Origin: Desulfonatronum thiodismutans
GTDB lineage: Bacteria > Desulfobacterota > Desulfovibrionia > Desulfovibrionales > Desulfonatronaceae
Length of the DNA: 64,000 nucleotides
Direction of reading: 5' to 3'
Assembly: GCF_000717475.1 (NCBI RefSeq)
Contig: NZ_JPIK01000021.1
Span: 62,001-126,000 of the forward strand
Shown here: piece by piece, positions 49,025-58,960 of the stretch
Position numbering within the stretch: the first letter of the stretch is position 1
How the letters are laid out: every line of letters starts with the position of its first letter
The notes under the pieces: generated by a model
Database searches by the model: none
What the model was told of the DNA's origin: nothing
What the model saw: the letters and a program-made list of their open reading frames with translations, nothing else
Program-made: the position numbers and the translations under genes

Positions 49025-51058
49025 CTAGCTCCATTTATCACCTTGAATTTTCTTCAGCACCTTCTCCAAATCTTCGATCCCCACCGGCTTGCCCAGGTAG
49101 TCGTCCATGCCCGCGGCCAGGAATTTTTCCCGGTCGCCGGGCTGGGTATGGGCGGTCACGGCGATGATGGGCGTATGGGGAGAGGGTGGAGGGATGAGAC
49201 CTGAAACCTGAGTGCCAGAGGTCCGATGTCCCTTCGCTGACGTCCTGTCTCCATCCTCTGACTTCTGGCTTCCGGCTTCTGACTCCTGACTTCTTATCCG
49301 TTGTGTCGCTTCCACACCGGTCATTACCGGCATCTGGATGTCCATAAGAATGCAGTCGAAGTCTCTCGTCTGGAAGAGGTCCACGGCTTCCTGGCCGTTG
49401 TTGGCCACGGTGACGGCGTGTCCGAGTTTTTTCAGCACGTGGGTCATGAACATCTGGTTCAGGGAGTCGTCCTCGGCGAGAAGGATCTTCAGGTGTTCTT
49501 TCCTCACCCTGGGCACTGCGGCATGGGCGGTTTTCGCGGCGTCCCTGGCCGGGAGAGTGAAAGGCAGAATGACATGGACGGTGGTTCCCTGGCCGACCTC
49601 GCTTTCCACGCAGCCGTTTCCGTTCATCATTCCCATGAGCCGCTTGACGATGGACAGCCCCAGGCCGGCACCCTGGTAGGACCGGGTATACGTGCCGTCC
49701 ACCTGGACAAAGGGCTTGAACAAGGAGGCCAGCTTGTCGTCCGGGATGCCGATGCCAGTATCGGAAATGGAGAACATGGCTCGCAAATCGCCGCCTTTGG
49801 CCGCGGACAGGGGGATCAGCCGGACATGGACCGCCCCCCTGTCCGAGAATTTCATGGCGTTGCCCACCAGGTTGAACAGGATCTGCTTGACCCGTGCAAC
49901 GTCGCCCACGACGCTTCGGGGCATGGCCGGATCAACGGTCAGATCCAGGTCAAGACCCTTTTCCCGAGCGCGGAGGTGGAACAGGTCCAGGACGGATTCC
50001 AGGGCTTCAGCGGGGTTGAACTCGGACATGGTCAGGCTCGCCTTGCCCGCTTCGAAACTGGAAATGTCCAGGATGTCCGAAAGCAGCCGAGTAAAACGCT
50101 TGGAAGACTCGATGGCCGCGGCCACGAACTCCTGCTGCTCCGCGTCCAAGGGTGTGGTCTGCAGGAGCTGCATCATGCCCATGATCCCGTTGAAGGGCGT
50201 GCGCAGTTCATGGCTCATATTGGCCAGGAATTCGGACTTGGCGATATTGGCCGCTTCGGCCTGCTCCTTGGCCGTCACCAGGGCTCGTTCCGCTTCCTTG
50301 CGACCGGTGATGTCGTGAACAATGGAATGTAGGTGAATCCTTCCGCTTGATTCGATGGGGCTGCTGAATATTTCCACATCACGAATCTCCCCGTTGGCCA
50401 GCCTGTGCCGGGCCTCAAAGTAAACGCATTTATCGGCTGCGGCCTTCTGCATGTTGGCCCTGATTTGATCCGGAGGCAGGGTGTTGATATCAAAAACATA
50501 CTTGGATCTGAGTTGCTCTCGGGACCATCCGTAAAATTCAGCGGCAGCCTGGTTGGCATTCACTATGACAGCGCTCACCGGGTCCACCATCAGCTTGATG
50601 GCTGCATGCTGTTCAAACAGGCTCCGGAAGAGGGTCTCGCTCTGCTCCAGTGCCTCGGTCGCACGCTTCTTTTCCAGCCGTTCTTTCCCTCTTTCCAGGG
50701 CGGCCAGTGCCGCTTGCCCCAGCCGCATGATCCGCTCCTTCAGAATGTAATCCCAGGCCCCGGCCTGCATGCAGGCCACCGCGGTTTCCTCGTTGATGGA
50801 GCCGGTAATGATGATGAAAGGCGTGTCCGGAGCATGTTCTTGGGCCAGTTTGAGGGCGGTAAGGCCGTCGAACTGGGGCATGGAGTAGTCGGAGAGGATG
50901 ATGTCCGGTTGAAACGAATCCAGGGCCGCCAGAAAGTCCGGAGCGGTTTCCACAACAAGATAGCTGGTTTCGGGTAATACCTCCCGGACTTCATGCTCCA
51001 CCAGCATGGCGTCCGTGGGCAGGTCCTCGATGATCAATACCTTTGTCGATTCAGACAT
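49025..51058 (-). CDS. REC-PAS-HK-REC hybrid histidine kinase
   Basis: A 677-residue soluble hybrid kinase. The N-terminal receiver has VLIIEDLPTDAMLVEHEVRE and IILSDYSMPQFDG but KE in place of the usual KP (YILKERIMRL). PAS is SLFEQHAAIKLMVDPVSAVI. The HisKA box is [21 protein letters not shown], the ATPase boxes are LVGNAMKFSD and DTGIGIPD, and the C-terminal receiver is [13 protein letters not shown]. The C-terminal receiver carries a repeat-derived insert at 49185-49300. GGGAG is 5 bases before ATG 51058. It lies 45 bp after the kinase 51104-53869, probably in one transcript, and may relay phosphate from it. Confidence 0.92.
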   Translation of the reverse strand: MSESTKVLIIEDLPTDAMLVEHEVREVLPETSYLVVETAPDFLAALDSFQPDIILSDYSMPQFDGLTALKLAQEHAPDTPFIIITGSINEETAVACMQAGAWDYILKERIMRLGQAALAALERGKERLEKKRATEALEQSETLFRSLFEQHAAIKLMVDPVSAVIVNANQAAAEFYGWSREQLRSKYVFDINTLPPDQIRANMQKAAADKCVYFEARHRLANGEIRDVEIFSSPIESSGRIHLHSIVHDITGRKEAERALVTAKEQAEAANIAKSEFLANMSHELRTPFNGIMGMMQLLQTTPLDAEQQEFVAAAIESSKRFTRLLSDILDISSFEAGKASLTMSEFNPAEALESVLDLFHLRAREKGLDLDLTVDPAMPRSVVGDVARVKQILFNLVGNAMKFSDRGAVHVRLIPLSAAKGGDLRAMFSISDTGIGIPDDKLASLFKPFVQVDGTYTRSYQGAGLGLSIVKRLMGMMNGNGCVESEVGQGTTVHVILPFTLPARDAAKTAHAAVPRVRKEHLKILLAEDDSLNQMFMTHVLKKLGHAVTVANNGQEAVDLFQTRDFDCILMDIQMPVMTGVEATQRIRSQESEAGSQKSEDGDRTSAKGHRTSGTQVSGLIPPPSPHTPIIAVTAHTQPGDREKFLAAGMDDYLGKPVGIEDLEKVLKKIQGDKWS
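49185..49300 (-). repeat. Heptanucleotide-type repeat inserted in a receiver domain
   Basis: On the coding strand a run of about six 7-base units of the type AGTCAGA/AGTCAGG/AGCCGGA/AGCCAGA is followed by GGATGGAGACAGGACGTCAG and then CTCAGGTTTCAGGTCTC. It encodes a Ser/Gln/Glu/Gly-rich loop between helix 3 and the PIIAVTAH strand of the C-terminal receiver. A related run sits at the same structural position at 13880-13985. Confidence 0.7.
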
Positions 51059-51103
51059 GAGTGCTCCCTATTGTTGATTCGATTTCTTCAATTTCATTCC
51101 CAC

Positions 51104-53869
51104 CTAATTGAGGGTGAACGAAAACGTTGCTCCCTTGTCCGGCTCGCCATGTGCCCAGATCTGGCCGTCGTGGCGCGTGATGATCTGCTGGACAATAGCC
51201 AGCCCGACGCCTGTGCCCACGAATTCCTTGGAGGAATGCAGACGAGTGAAGACGCCGAAAAGCTTGTGTACATGCCGCATGTCGAATCCCGCGCCGTTGT
51301 CTTGGACATGGTAGACCAGCTGTCCGTTTTTTCGTTCCGCGCGGACTTGGACCACGGGATGCTCCTGTTTGGATGAAAATTTGACCGCATTGGCCAGCAG
51401 ATTTTGCCAGACTTGGCGTAACAGAGCCGGGTCAGCCTCGGTAGAGGGCAGGTCCTGCACCTGAAAATCCACCCGGGCCGCGTCTTCGGTTACCCTCAGT
51501 TCATCAATGACCGCCCGGACCATGGCCGTCATATCGATGAGCGAAACGTGCAGGGTCTTGCGACCGGCCCGGCAAAACAGCAACAAGTCGTCGATCAGCA
51601 GGCCCATGGCCGTGGCATTGTCCGTGATCATGGCGCACAGTTTTCGGCCCTCCTCGGAAAGTCCCGTGGCGTGCTTGTCCAGCAGAATACGGGTCAGCCC
51701 GGTCACTCCCCGCAGCGGTGCGCGTAAATCATGGGATACGGAATAGCTGAACGCCTCAAGCTGCTTGTTGGCCTCCTCGAGGTTTTTGGTCCGCTCGTGC
51801 ACCCGCTCTTCCAGTTCCAGGTTGAGCCGCCGAAGCGCTTCTTTGGCCTCCTTGCGCTGGTCGATCTCTTGTTTGAGTTGCACCGCATGGTTTTGGACCT
51901 CCTCATACAGACGGGCGTTGTTCATGACCTGCGCGGCCTGATCGGCGAACCCTTGCAGCAGGGCAATCTCCTCTTCTTGGATTGTTCGTGCTGTTGTAAT
52001 GTCGGAGAGGATCAGCACGCCGAGGGACTGGTCCTTGAGGCGGATGGGCAGATAGAGAATCGAACGCAGGTTCACTGAACGGACAATTTCTTGCTCTGTC
52101 GGAGTGAGGTTTGCCGTCGCTGTGTCAGCCATAACCACAGGTTTTCCTGTGGCCAGGGATTTCGCAAGATGGGGGTGATCAATCAAAGGAGCATAGCGGA
52201 ATTTTTCTGGAAAATCATAGGGTAAGACGGGGGTTGCTGCCGTTATGCGAACATGCTCCCCTTCCAGCAAATAAACTGCTCCAGTGGAGAAGTTCATGGC
52301 CTCAACCGCGTAGTCCGTAACCGCCTGGACCACCGAACTCGTTTCAAGCGAAGATGAAACAGCCTGGCTGATCCGCAGAAAGGCTGCAAGCCGTTGATTT
52401 GATTCCTGCAACGCTCCCAGAGCTGTCTCCGCACGCTCCCGGGCCGCGTTGGCGTCCTGCATCTGGTTGAGCAGGGCAAGGCGCATCTCGGCGTTTTGTT
52501 CCAGTTTGGCTTCCTGATGTGCGCGCAGTTCATCTTCCGCCCGGCGCAGTTCCGTGACATCCAGAAAACTGCACAGTACCCCGCTGTTGAATCCAGCGGA
52601 GAAAAGCTGAACAGTGCGCTCAGCTCCGTCCTTGCGCCGAATCCCGTGTTCCACTGAAGTCGCGTCAGGGGTGGCGATGGTGGATTCCCAGTCTGCCAGG
52701 ACCTTGGTCTGAAGTTCAGGCTCGGGGCAGACGCGGGACCACCATTCGGCCCAGGTGGACGTCTCGTCCGCAGAGTAGCCGGTCAGTTCGTCAAAGCGTG
52801 TATTTCGGCTGAGAATAACTCCTTCCTGGTTGGAAAGGGCCAGGGCGACAGGGGCGTCTTCAAACAACCGTTGGAAGTACAGTTCACTGTTACGCAGTTC
52901 CTCCTGCGTGGAGGCGAGCAGCCGACGCACCTCCTCGATCTCGACGATCCGGGCCGCTGGTTTGGTCGGCGGCGGACCGACCAGGGAGGCCACGGCCCGT
53001 TGCAGCCGGTTGCTAGCCAGCCTGGCTCCCAGCACGCCGACCAGAGTGGTGGCCAACAACCCCAAGAGTATCGGAATCGCGGAATGGACACGCAAGGAAA
53101 GCCAGACCCTGTCCGGGATTACCATTTCCACGAACCAGGGACCCACAGTCGACTGGACCTCGAAGCGTCTTTCCGGCGATTCGTCCGGTCCGACGTCAAA
53201 CTCAGGCGGCAGGCGTTGAGCGATGACGTTCCCGGAGCCGTCCCGCAGGTACATGGCCCAATCCGGGGGTAGTTCAAACCGGTCCGCCTGCTCCTGGAGC
53301 AGGCTCGTTGCAAAGGTGCTCAGCAGCACGAAGACGATTTCCCCGTGTCGCACCACCGGAGCGGCAATGCAGTTCAACGGTTCCCCGGCCACCGGTCCAA
53401 AAACAATGTCGCCCACAGCGGGTCTGCCGTGGGCAATGGCCATGGAAACGGAGGATTGCCGGTCCGCCCGAGGCAGCACCGGCAGTTGCGCGCCCAGGGG
53501 CGCCCGGGTGTTCAAGAGCATGCGCCTGGGCTCGTCGGCCTCGGCCAGGATGACATGGCCGTCGAAAAAGCGCTGAAAGGATTGCGCCAGGGCATAAAAT
53601 TCCGGCCACCGCGCCGGATCGTCCAGCATGGGCGTGGCGGCCAGCAGGTTCAGTGCCTGCATCCGGGCATCCAGATACTCGTCCATTGTGGTCATGAAGT
53701 TGCTTGCCAGACGCTTCGCGCTATTTTCCTGCTCCATCAACGCCGTACGCTTGCTGTCCCAGGCCAGCCATGCTCCCATCAGCAGCAGGGGCAACAGGGA
53801 CACCCAGATCAACCCTGAAAGAAATATACGCAGCGTGATTTCTGGTCGTTCCCGGGGTGCATGCGTCAT
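51104..53869 (-). CDS. Cache-PAS-GAF sensor histidine kinase
   Basis: A 921-residue membrane kinase. The first helix is ITLRIFLSGLIWVSLLPLLLMGAWL. A large periplasmic Cache-like domain of about 230 residues follows (EYLDARMQALNLLAATPML, IAAPVVRHGEIVFVLLSTFA), then the helix AIPILLGLLATTLVGVLGA. Next come PAS (LFEDAPVALALSNQEGVIL), a coiled coil, GAF (SQAVSSSLETSSVVQAVTDY) and the core SVSHDLRAPLRGVTGLTRIL, LLANAVKFSS, DNGAGFDM. There is no receiver. The ATG overlaps the upstream sensor gene stop as ATGA. The downstream hybrid kinase 49025-51058 is a likely phosphorelay partner. Confidence 0.92.
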   Translation of the reverse strand: MTHAPRERPEITLRIFLSGLIWVSLLPLLLMGAWLAWDSKRTALMEQENSAKRLASNFMTTMDEYLDARMQALNLLAATPMLDDPARWPEFYALAQSFQRFFDGHVILAEADEPRRMLLNTRAPLGAQLPVLPRADRQSSVSMAIAHGRPAVGDIVFGPVAGEPLNCIAAPVVRHGEIVFVLLSTFATSLLQEQADRFELPPDWAMYLRDGSGNVIAQRLPPEFDVGPDESPERRFEVQSTVGPWFVEMVIPDRVWLSLRVHSAIPILLGLLATTLVGVLGARLASNRLQRAVASLVGPPPTKPAARIVEIEEVRRLLASTQEELRNSELYFQRLFEDAPVALALSNQEGVILSRNTRFDELTGYSADETSTWAEWWSRVCPEPELQTKVLADWESTIATPDATSVEHGIRRKDGAERTVQLFSAGFNSGVLCSFLDVTELRRAEDELRAHQEAKLEQNAEMRLALLNQMQDANAARERAETALGALQESNQRLAAFLRISQAVSSSLETSSVVQAVTDYAVEAMNFSTGAVYLLEGEHVRITAATPVLPYDFPEKFRYAPLIDHPHLAKSLATGKPVVMADTATANLTPTEQEIVRSVNLRSILYLPIRLKDQSLGVLILSDITTARTIQEEEIALLQGFADQAAQVMNNARLYEEVQNHAVQLKQEIDQRKEAKEALRRLNLELEERVHERTKNLEEANKQLEAFSYSVSHDLRAPLRGVTGLTRILLDKHATGLSEEGRKLCAMITDNATAMGLLIDDLLLFCRAGRKTLHVSLIDMTAMVRAVIDELRVTEDAARVDFQVQDLPSTEADPALLRQVWQNLLANAVKFSSKQEHPVVQVRAERKNGQLVYHVQDNGAGFDMRHVHKLFGVFTRLHSSKEFVGTGVGLAIVQQIITRHDGQIWAHGEPDKGATFSFTLN

Positions 53870-55641
53870 GATCGCTCATCCTCCGGAAGGGCGTCCGCAA
53901 AGCCCAGGTCATAGGGCTCGGCCTGACCCAGTTGCCGGGACAGCTCGTTGATCCGGCGCTTGAGGGCGATCATATCCAGTTCGCGTCCCACGGATGCATT
54001 TCGAAATGATTCCAGCTCCCCATAACGCTGCTCCATGTCCCGGACGTGCTGTTCCAGTTGATCGTTCAGCATTTTCTGTCGCGTAATATCGTTGAATGTG
54101 GCATAGGCTTCGAAAGGTTGGGATTCTCCCGCTCGGCACAGCGGGATGGCCGTGATGGACAACCAGATAAAGGCGTTCCTTCCCGGGTGAAACACGCCCC
54201 GGATTACCGGCCCCACGGTTTCCCCGGTGCGTAGCGCGACCATGCCCGGATGTTCGGTTCCAGGCACCTCGCTGCCGTCGGCCTTGATCATCTTCCAGCG
54301 CGGGTCCATGGACGTCTTGCCGCGCATCTGGTCGAAGCTCAGACCCAGAATCCGCTCCGCGGCGGGGTTCGCGGAAATGATGGTCCCGTCCGCGGCCTGA
54401 TAAATCACGCCCTGAGCCATGGTTTCAAACAGCCAGCGGTGCTGTTCCTCGCTGTCCCACAGGCTTTTCTCGGTCTGCCTGAGCCGGACCAGGGCCGCCT
54501 TTTGGCGGCGGTTGATGATGATCAACGCGGCCGCCAGGAGAAGCAGGAGGGTAAAGCTGACCACCGCAACAAACACGGCGTCCATGTGTTCATCCCAAGA
54601 GGATGTCGGTCTGTTCAGGAATATCGTGTTCTCCGGCAATTTTCGGACGTCCGCGCCCCAGCGCTGGAGCTGCTGCCAGTCGAACAGGGGAGCGTTGGGG
54701 ACGTCGAAGGCCGTCACCGGGTGTGTCAGCCGGAGGCGGCCTTGCAGATAGTCCAGGGCGATACGCCCGGCCTGGCGGCCCAGATCGGAAGTGATGGCCA
54801 CGCTACCGCCCGTCAGCCCCTGGGCGATGTGCATGTCCCGGAAGGCAAAGACCGGGACGTTGGCCTTTTCCGCCACCCTGCCCGCAACCTCGGCCGGAAC
54901 GAAGGAGCGGCCGGTGATGTCCTCAAAGTAGGACCCATAAAATGCAATGGCGTCTCGAGGGAGGTTCGCAACCAGTTTCAGCATTTCATCCCAGGAAAGG
55001 TGGGCCGTGGTCTCGACTTTCAGTTGTCGCGGCAACGCCGCCAGTGCCATGGATATCGGCTCCACGAAAGGTGCTCTGTGATCATCCTTGCCCATGATCA
55101 CCGCTGCCCGCCTGGTGTCGGGAAAAAGATTCAGGGCGTGGCGCAGTGTGCCCTCGGCGTCTTGACGGGAGATCAGGGTGATCAGCTTGCGGGAGGCGTT
55201 CCGCCAGTCAGGCTGCTTTTCCTGGATGGGAATGAGCATGGGCGCGTCTGGAAGAAGGTCAGCGCCCTCCTGGATCACAAAATCCACGGCACCCTGATTG
55301 ACGGCGATGATCAGGCCGTCCCTCGAGTCCGCCAGCTTGTTCCGGAGCAGGGCCAGGACTAAGGTGCGGTGTTCCGGATCGTCATTGCGTTGCAGGTCCA
55401 GAAATTCCACGAAGATGTCGTCCAAGCTGAACCCGCCGTCCGTCAACGTGCCCACCAGCGGTGGGATGACGGCCTCCAGCATGGGTAGCCCGTACTGCGG
55501 GCCGATCAGGATCAGAACCCGCGGATTTTCGGACGGCGGGGACGGGCCGGCACGGGGAATGACAGCCCAGGCCGGCGAGAGGAAGAGGAGCAGGAGGAGA
55601 AAAGGAGCTGCGAATGGACGTGCTATTGGTCCGGCAATCAT
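53866..55641 (-). CDS. Periplasmic ABC-binding-type sensor with PAS domain, no kinase
   Basis: A 591-residue protein. It has a signal segment (FLLLLLFLSPAWAV), then a two-lobed periplasmic binding domain of the ABC_sub_bind type (RVLILIGPQYGLPMLEAVIP, AAVIMGKDDHRAPFVEPISM, GSVAITSDLGRQAGRIALDYL), a membrane helix (AVFVAVVSFTLLLLLAAALII), a PAS domain (LFETMAQGVIYQAADGTIIS) and a charged helical end (ALKRRINELSRQLG). There is no histidine kinase or output domain. It is translationally coupled to the kinase 51104-53869 by an ATGA overlap, so it may act as a separate sensing subunit for that kinase. AAGGGAAG precedes the start. Confidence 0.87.
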   Translation of the reverse strand: MIAGPIARPFAAPFLLLLLFLSPAWAVIPRAGPSPPSENPRVLILIGPQYGLPMLEAVIPPLVGTLTDGGFSLDDIFVEFLDLQRNDDPEHRTLVLALLRNKLADSRDGLIIAVNQGAVDFVIQEGADLLPDAPMLIPIQEKQPDWRNASRKLITLISRQDAEGTLRHALNLFPDTRRAAVIMGKDDHRAPFVEPISMALAALPRQLKVETTAHLSWDEMLKLVANLPRDAIAFYGSYFEDITGRSFVPAEVAGRVAEKANVPVFAFRDMHIAQGLTGGSVAITSDLGRQAGRIALDYLQGRLRLTHPVTAFDVPNAPLFDWQQLQRWGADVRKLPENTIFLNRPTSSWDEHMDAVFVAVVSFTLLLLLAAALIIINRRQKAALVRLRQTEKSLWDSEEQHRWLFETMAQGVIYQAADGTIISANPAAERILGLSFDQMRGKTSMDPRWKMIKADGSEVPGTEHPGMVALRTGETVGPVIRGVFHPGRNAFIWLSITAIPLCRAGESQPFEAYATFNDITRQKMLNDQLEQHVRDMEQRYGELESFRNASVGRELDMIALKRRINELSRQLGQAEPYDLGFADALPEDERS

Positions 55642-55744
55642 ACGTTCTTCCCTTGTTGCATGGGGCTTGGCACTGGGGGCTCCGTTTGATGGTATCGATA
55701 CGACATTAATCCCGAAAAATGCGTATTCTGCTCAGCCGCTCCGG

Positions 55745-58700
55745 CTACGCGGAGTCCGCCTTTGGCACCGGCTCCTTCTTGAACCACGCCGTGAACCAGA
55801 ATGTGGAACCGCGACCTTCGGTGCTTTCCACCCCGATAGTACCGCCCATCAACTCCACCAGTTCCTTGCAAATGGCCAGGCCCAGCCCCGTGCCCCCATG
55901 ACGAGACGTCTTGCCGACCTGGCTGTACGAGGAAAACAGGTCGGAGATCAGGTCCGGAGGAATGCCGGGACCCGTGTCCCTGACCGTGAAGCGCAGCAGA
56001 GTTTTGTTCGCCCGGTCTTCTTCCAGGCCCGCATGGACGAGGACCACGCCCTGGTCGGTGAACTTCAGGGCGTTGACCGCAAGATTCAACAACACCTGTC
56101 GCAGACACCCCTCATCACCCACGAGCAGGCGCGGGATTGCCGCATTGACGTCCCAGGCAAGGTCCAGGCCCTTGTTGAGGGCCTGCCCGGCCAACAAGCG
56201 GACAACGTCGTTCACTGTCCGACGCGGTTCGAAGGCCGCGTCTTTCAGTTCCAGCTTGCCGGCCTCGATTTTTGAGAGATCGAGAATGTCGGTGGTCAGG
56301 GTGAGCATCCTGTTTCCGGCATCCCGGACAAGTTCGAGATACTCCCGCTGCTCCGGACTGAGCGGCGTGTCCAGAAGCAAGTCCGTCAGACCCATAACGC
56401 CGGACAACGGAGTGCGGACTTCGTGGCTCATCTTGGCCAGGAAGGCGGACTTGACCCGACTCGTTGCCTCGGCCTGCTGCTTGATGAATGTTTCGCTTGC
56501 CTTGCGCGCGATTGCCGCTCCGATGGCCGAGGCCACGATGTGCAGGACGTTTTCTTCCGCAAAGGTCCAATCGCGTGTCGTGCGCACCGAATCAAAACCC
56601 AGAAAGCCCCAAACCCGTTCGTCGGAATGTATCGGGACGACGAGCAGACTCTGAATGTTTTGAGGCTCAAGAAAGCCTCGTTCTTCATCCGGAAAATGTC
56701 GGACATGCCCTGAGATGCATTTTCCAGCCTCCATTGCCTGCCGCCAACGAGGACAGGCCGCGAGATACGGTACGTTTTTCAAGTTCGGATTGTCGATTTG
56801 CGGCACGATGCCCGTGTTGACCCATTCCCAGGTCTGGCTGGTCAGGAGCAGTCCGGTTTCCTCATCCACATGGTCTCTGAATACGTAGACCCGGTCGGTG
56901 TTGGTGACTTGCCCCAAACCAGCCAGAATATCGGTGACGCATGGCCCCAACTCCACGTCGCGCAAGAGATTCAGGGTGGCGCTCGCAGCGACTTCCAGAA
57001 GCTTCTCCCGCTGCATCAGCGCCTCCTCGGACAGCTTGCGCCGCGTGACATCCACGCCGACGGCCCAGACATCGTCCCCGGTGTAGCTCAGTTCCGGGGG
57101 CAGATTGGACCAAACGATGTGGCGTGCTGTTCCGTCCTTGGCGGTCAGCGTAATCTCCTTGTTGGTAAATTCGCTCCCTGCTTCCTCCCATTCGCGCAAC
57201 ATCCGCGCGGCATAAACCTGGTCCGGATACATCAGGGCAAAGGCCTTGGGATTGTCGATCGCCTCTTCCTTGGAGTAGCCGGTAATGATTTCAGAGGTCT
57301 TGTTCCAGTAAGTAAACCGTGCGTCTTTCGTACCGGCATTGAGCAGCACCGGTAGGTTTTCAGCCAATGCACGGAAGCGTTGTTCACTCTCCAGAAGCGC
57401 TTTTTCAGCCTTTCTGCGTACGGTAACGTCCTCGGTGACGGCCATGGATCGGACGAAAACGCCCTCTTTATCGAACTCGGATACGCCGGACATCAACACG
57501 TCCAGTATCCGCCCGTCCTTGGTCACCATCTGATAGGGCAGGTCTTTCGCGGAACCGGTTTCAAAAAACTTCGGGATGTTCTCTTCCAGCGCCCGACATC
57601 TGGACTCATCCGTGAAAAAGTCTACGGATCGGCGTCCTATAACCTCATCTCGTGTATAACCGAGTTTTTCTAGCCACAGATTGCTGATGCTGATGATTTT
57701 TCCATCTTTGTCGATGGAATGCAGCATTGCGGGGGTATCTTCGTAAAGTGAGCGATATCTGGTTTCACTTTCCTCTCGTTCTCTTTGTGATGTGACGAGG
57801 GCCGTCAAGTCGTGGATCGTGACGACCAGGCCGAGAATTTCTTCGCCTTCCCAACAAGGGGAGTAGCTGATCCTCAGAAAAAGACGTGCCAGGTGCCTGA
57901 CTTCCACCCAACCTTTCCAAAACGCAGCTTCCCCCAACCGTGAAACCCGGACGAGCTGCGGTCTCACTTCTTGATCATAAAACTCCTTACTGAGCAGCTC
58001 GACAAGAAAGTCCGCATAAATTCTGCCCAGCAACTGTTGGGAGGATGCTCCGACCAGTCGTTCATAAGCGGCGTTTACCGAGCCGATAATCCCGTTCTTG
58101 TCCACGAAAACCTGGGCGTTCGAGGAATGCCAGACCATCAGGTCGCTTATGCGCAGTCGAGCTTGCGCTTTACTTCTCTCCAACGCTTCGAATTGGTACT
58201 TTTCAACGGCAAGGCTCAGTTCTCTGTTCCTCTCGCGGACATGCTCCTCCAATTCGCATTTGTTGTGGACGAGGGTCCTGGCAAGTTCTCCAAATTCCGT
58301 AATATCTTGAAGAATGAGCAAAACATCCTCAGGCGCGTCGGCTTTCGTCCGCTGGGTATCCACACTGATGCACAAGGTCCGTTGACTCAAGGATTTTGTC
58401 TTCACCTGAAGCACCAGGCTGATCTTTTGTCCGTGCCCGGCTTTGTCGAGGAACTCTTGCACCGCTGAATGATCCTCAGGACGGATGTGTTTGAGGAAGC
58501 GTTTTACCGTGGGTTTGACGGAGTACGGCTGATAGCCCAGCATGGAATAAACGGACGAACTCCAACTTGTCCGCCTGCCGTCTGAAGACGCCAAGGTCCA
58601 AGTTCCAACCCAGACGGGCGTGCAGTAGTCGCCTGGCCACGCGCCGCCAGTCTCCGCGAAGCCCGGGTGTTCTCCTGGCGGGTCGTTTTCCAGGATATCG

Positions 58701-58960
58701 TCGGCAAAGAGGAACAGGTTGAGCAGGTTGGTTTCCAGGGCCTGACTGATACTCTCCAAGGCCGGGAAAGAAGGGGATCGTTCCCCACACTCGATGCGAT
58801 TGACCTGCCGGAGGCTGAGCCCGGCTTTTTCCGCCACTTCGGCCTGGGTCAGGTTCTTTACTGAACGTAAATATCGCAAGCGACTGCCAAGCTTGTGGAT
58901 AGTCGGCACGTCGGTATGCGTGGCGTTGGATTGAAGATGAGTTTTTGGGTGCTTCGACAT
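55745..58960 (-). CDS. XRE-type helix-turn-helix fused to multi-PAS/GAF histidine kinase
   Basis: A 1071-residue soluble protein. Residues about 24-85 are an XRE/Cro-C1 helix-turn-helix ([33 protein letters not shown] written in two parts: [13 protein letters not shown] and [18 protein letters not shown]). Several PAS domains follow ([77 protein letters not shown]), then a GAF domain ([20 protein letters not shown]) and the kinase core [37 protein letters not shown]. No membrane segment and no receiver. A DNA-binding domain on a histidine kinase is uncommon. The start at 58960 lacks a clear ribosome site. First gene of the minus-strand array. Confidence 0.9.
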   Translation of the reverse strand: MSKHPKTHLQSNATHTDVPTIHKLGSRLRYLRSVKNLTQAEVAEKAGLSLRQVNRIECGERSPSFPALESISQALETNLLNLFLFADDILENDPPGEHPGFAETGGAWPGDYCTPVWVGTWTLASSDGRRTSWSSSVYSMLGYQPYSVKPTVKRFLKHIRPEDHSAVQEFLDKAGHGQKISLVLQVKTKSLSQRTLCISVDTQRTKADAPEDVLLILQDITEFGELARTLVHNKCELEEHVRERNRELSLAVEKYQFEALERSKAQARLRISDLMVWHSSNAQVFVDKNGIIGSVNAAYERLVGASSQQLLGRIYADFLVELLSKEFYDQEVRPQLVRVSRLGEAAFWKGWVEVRHLARLFLRISYSPCWEGEEILGLVVTIHDLTALVTSQREREESETRYRSLYEDTPAMLHSIDKDGKIISISNLWLEKLGYTRDEVIGRRSVDFFTDESRCRALEENIPKFFETGSAKDLPYQMVTKDGRILDVLMSGVSEFDKEGVFVRSMAVTEDVTVRRKAEKALLESEQRFRALAENLPVLLNAGTKDARFTYWNKTSEIITGYSKEEAIDNPKAFALMYPDQVYAARMLREWEEAGSEFTNKEITLTAKDGTARHIVWSNLPPELSYTGDDVWAVGVDVTRRKLSEEALMQREKLLEVAASATLNLLRDVELGPCVTDILAGLGQVTNTDRVYVFRDHVDEETGLLLTSQTWEWVNTGIVPQIDNPNLKNVPYLAACPRWRQAMEAGKCISGHVRHFPDEERGFLEPQNIQSLLVVPIHSDERVWGFLGFDSVRTTRDWTFAEENVLHIVASAIGAAIARKASETFIKQQAEATSRVKSAFLAKMSHEVRTPLSGVMGLTDLLLDTPLSPEQREYLELVRDAGNRMLTLTTDILDLSKIEAGKLELKDAAFEPRRTVNDVVRLLAGQALNKGLDLAWDVNAAIPRLLVGDEGCLRQVLLNLAVNALKFTDQGVVLVHAGLEEDRANKTLLRFTVRDTGPGIPPDLISDLFSSYSQVGKTSRHGGTGLGLAICKELVELMGGTIGVESTEGRGSTFWFTAWFKKEPVPKADSA

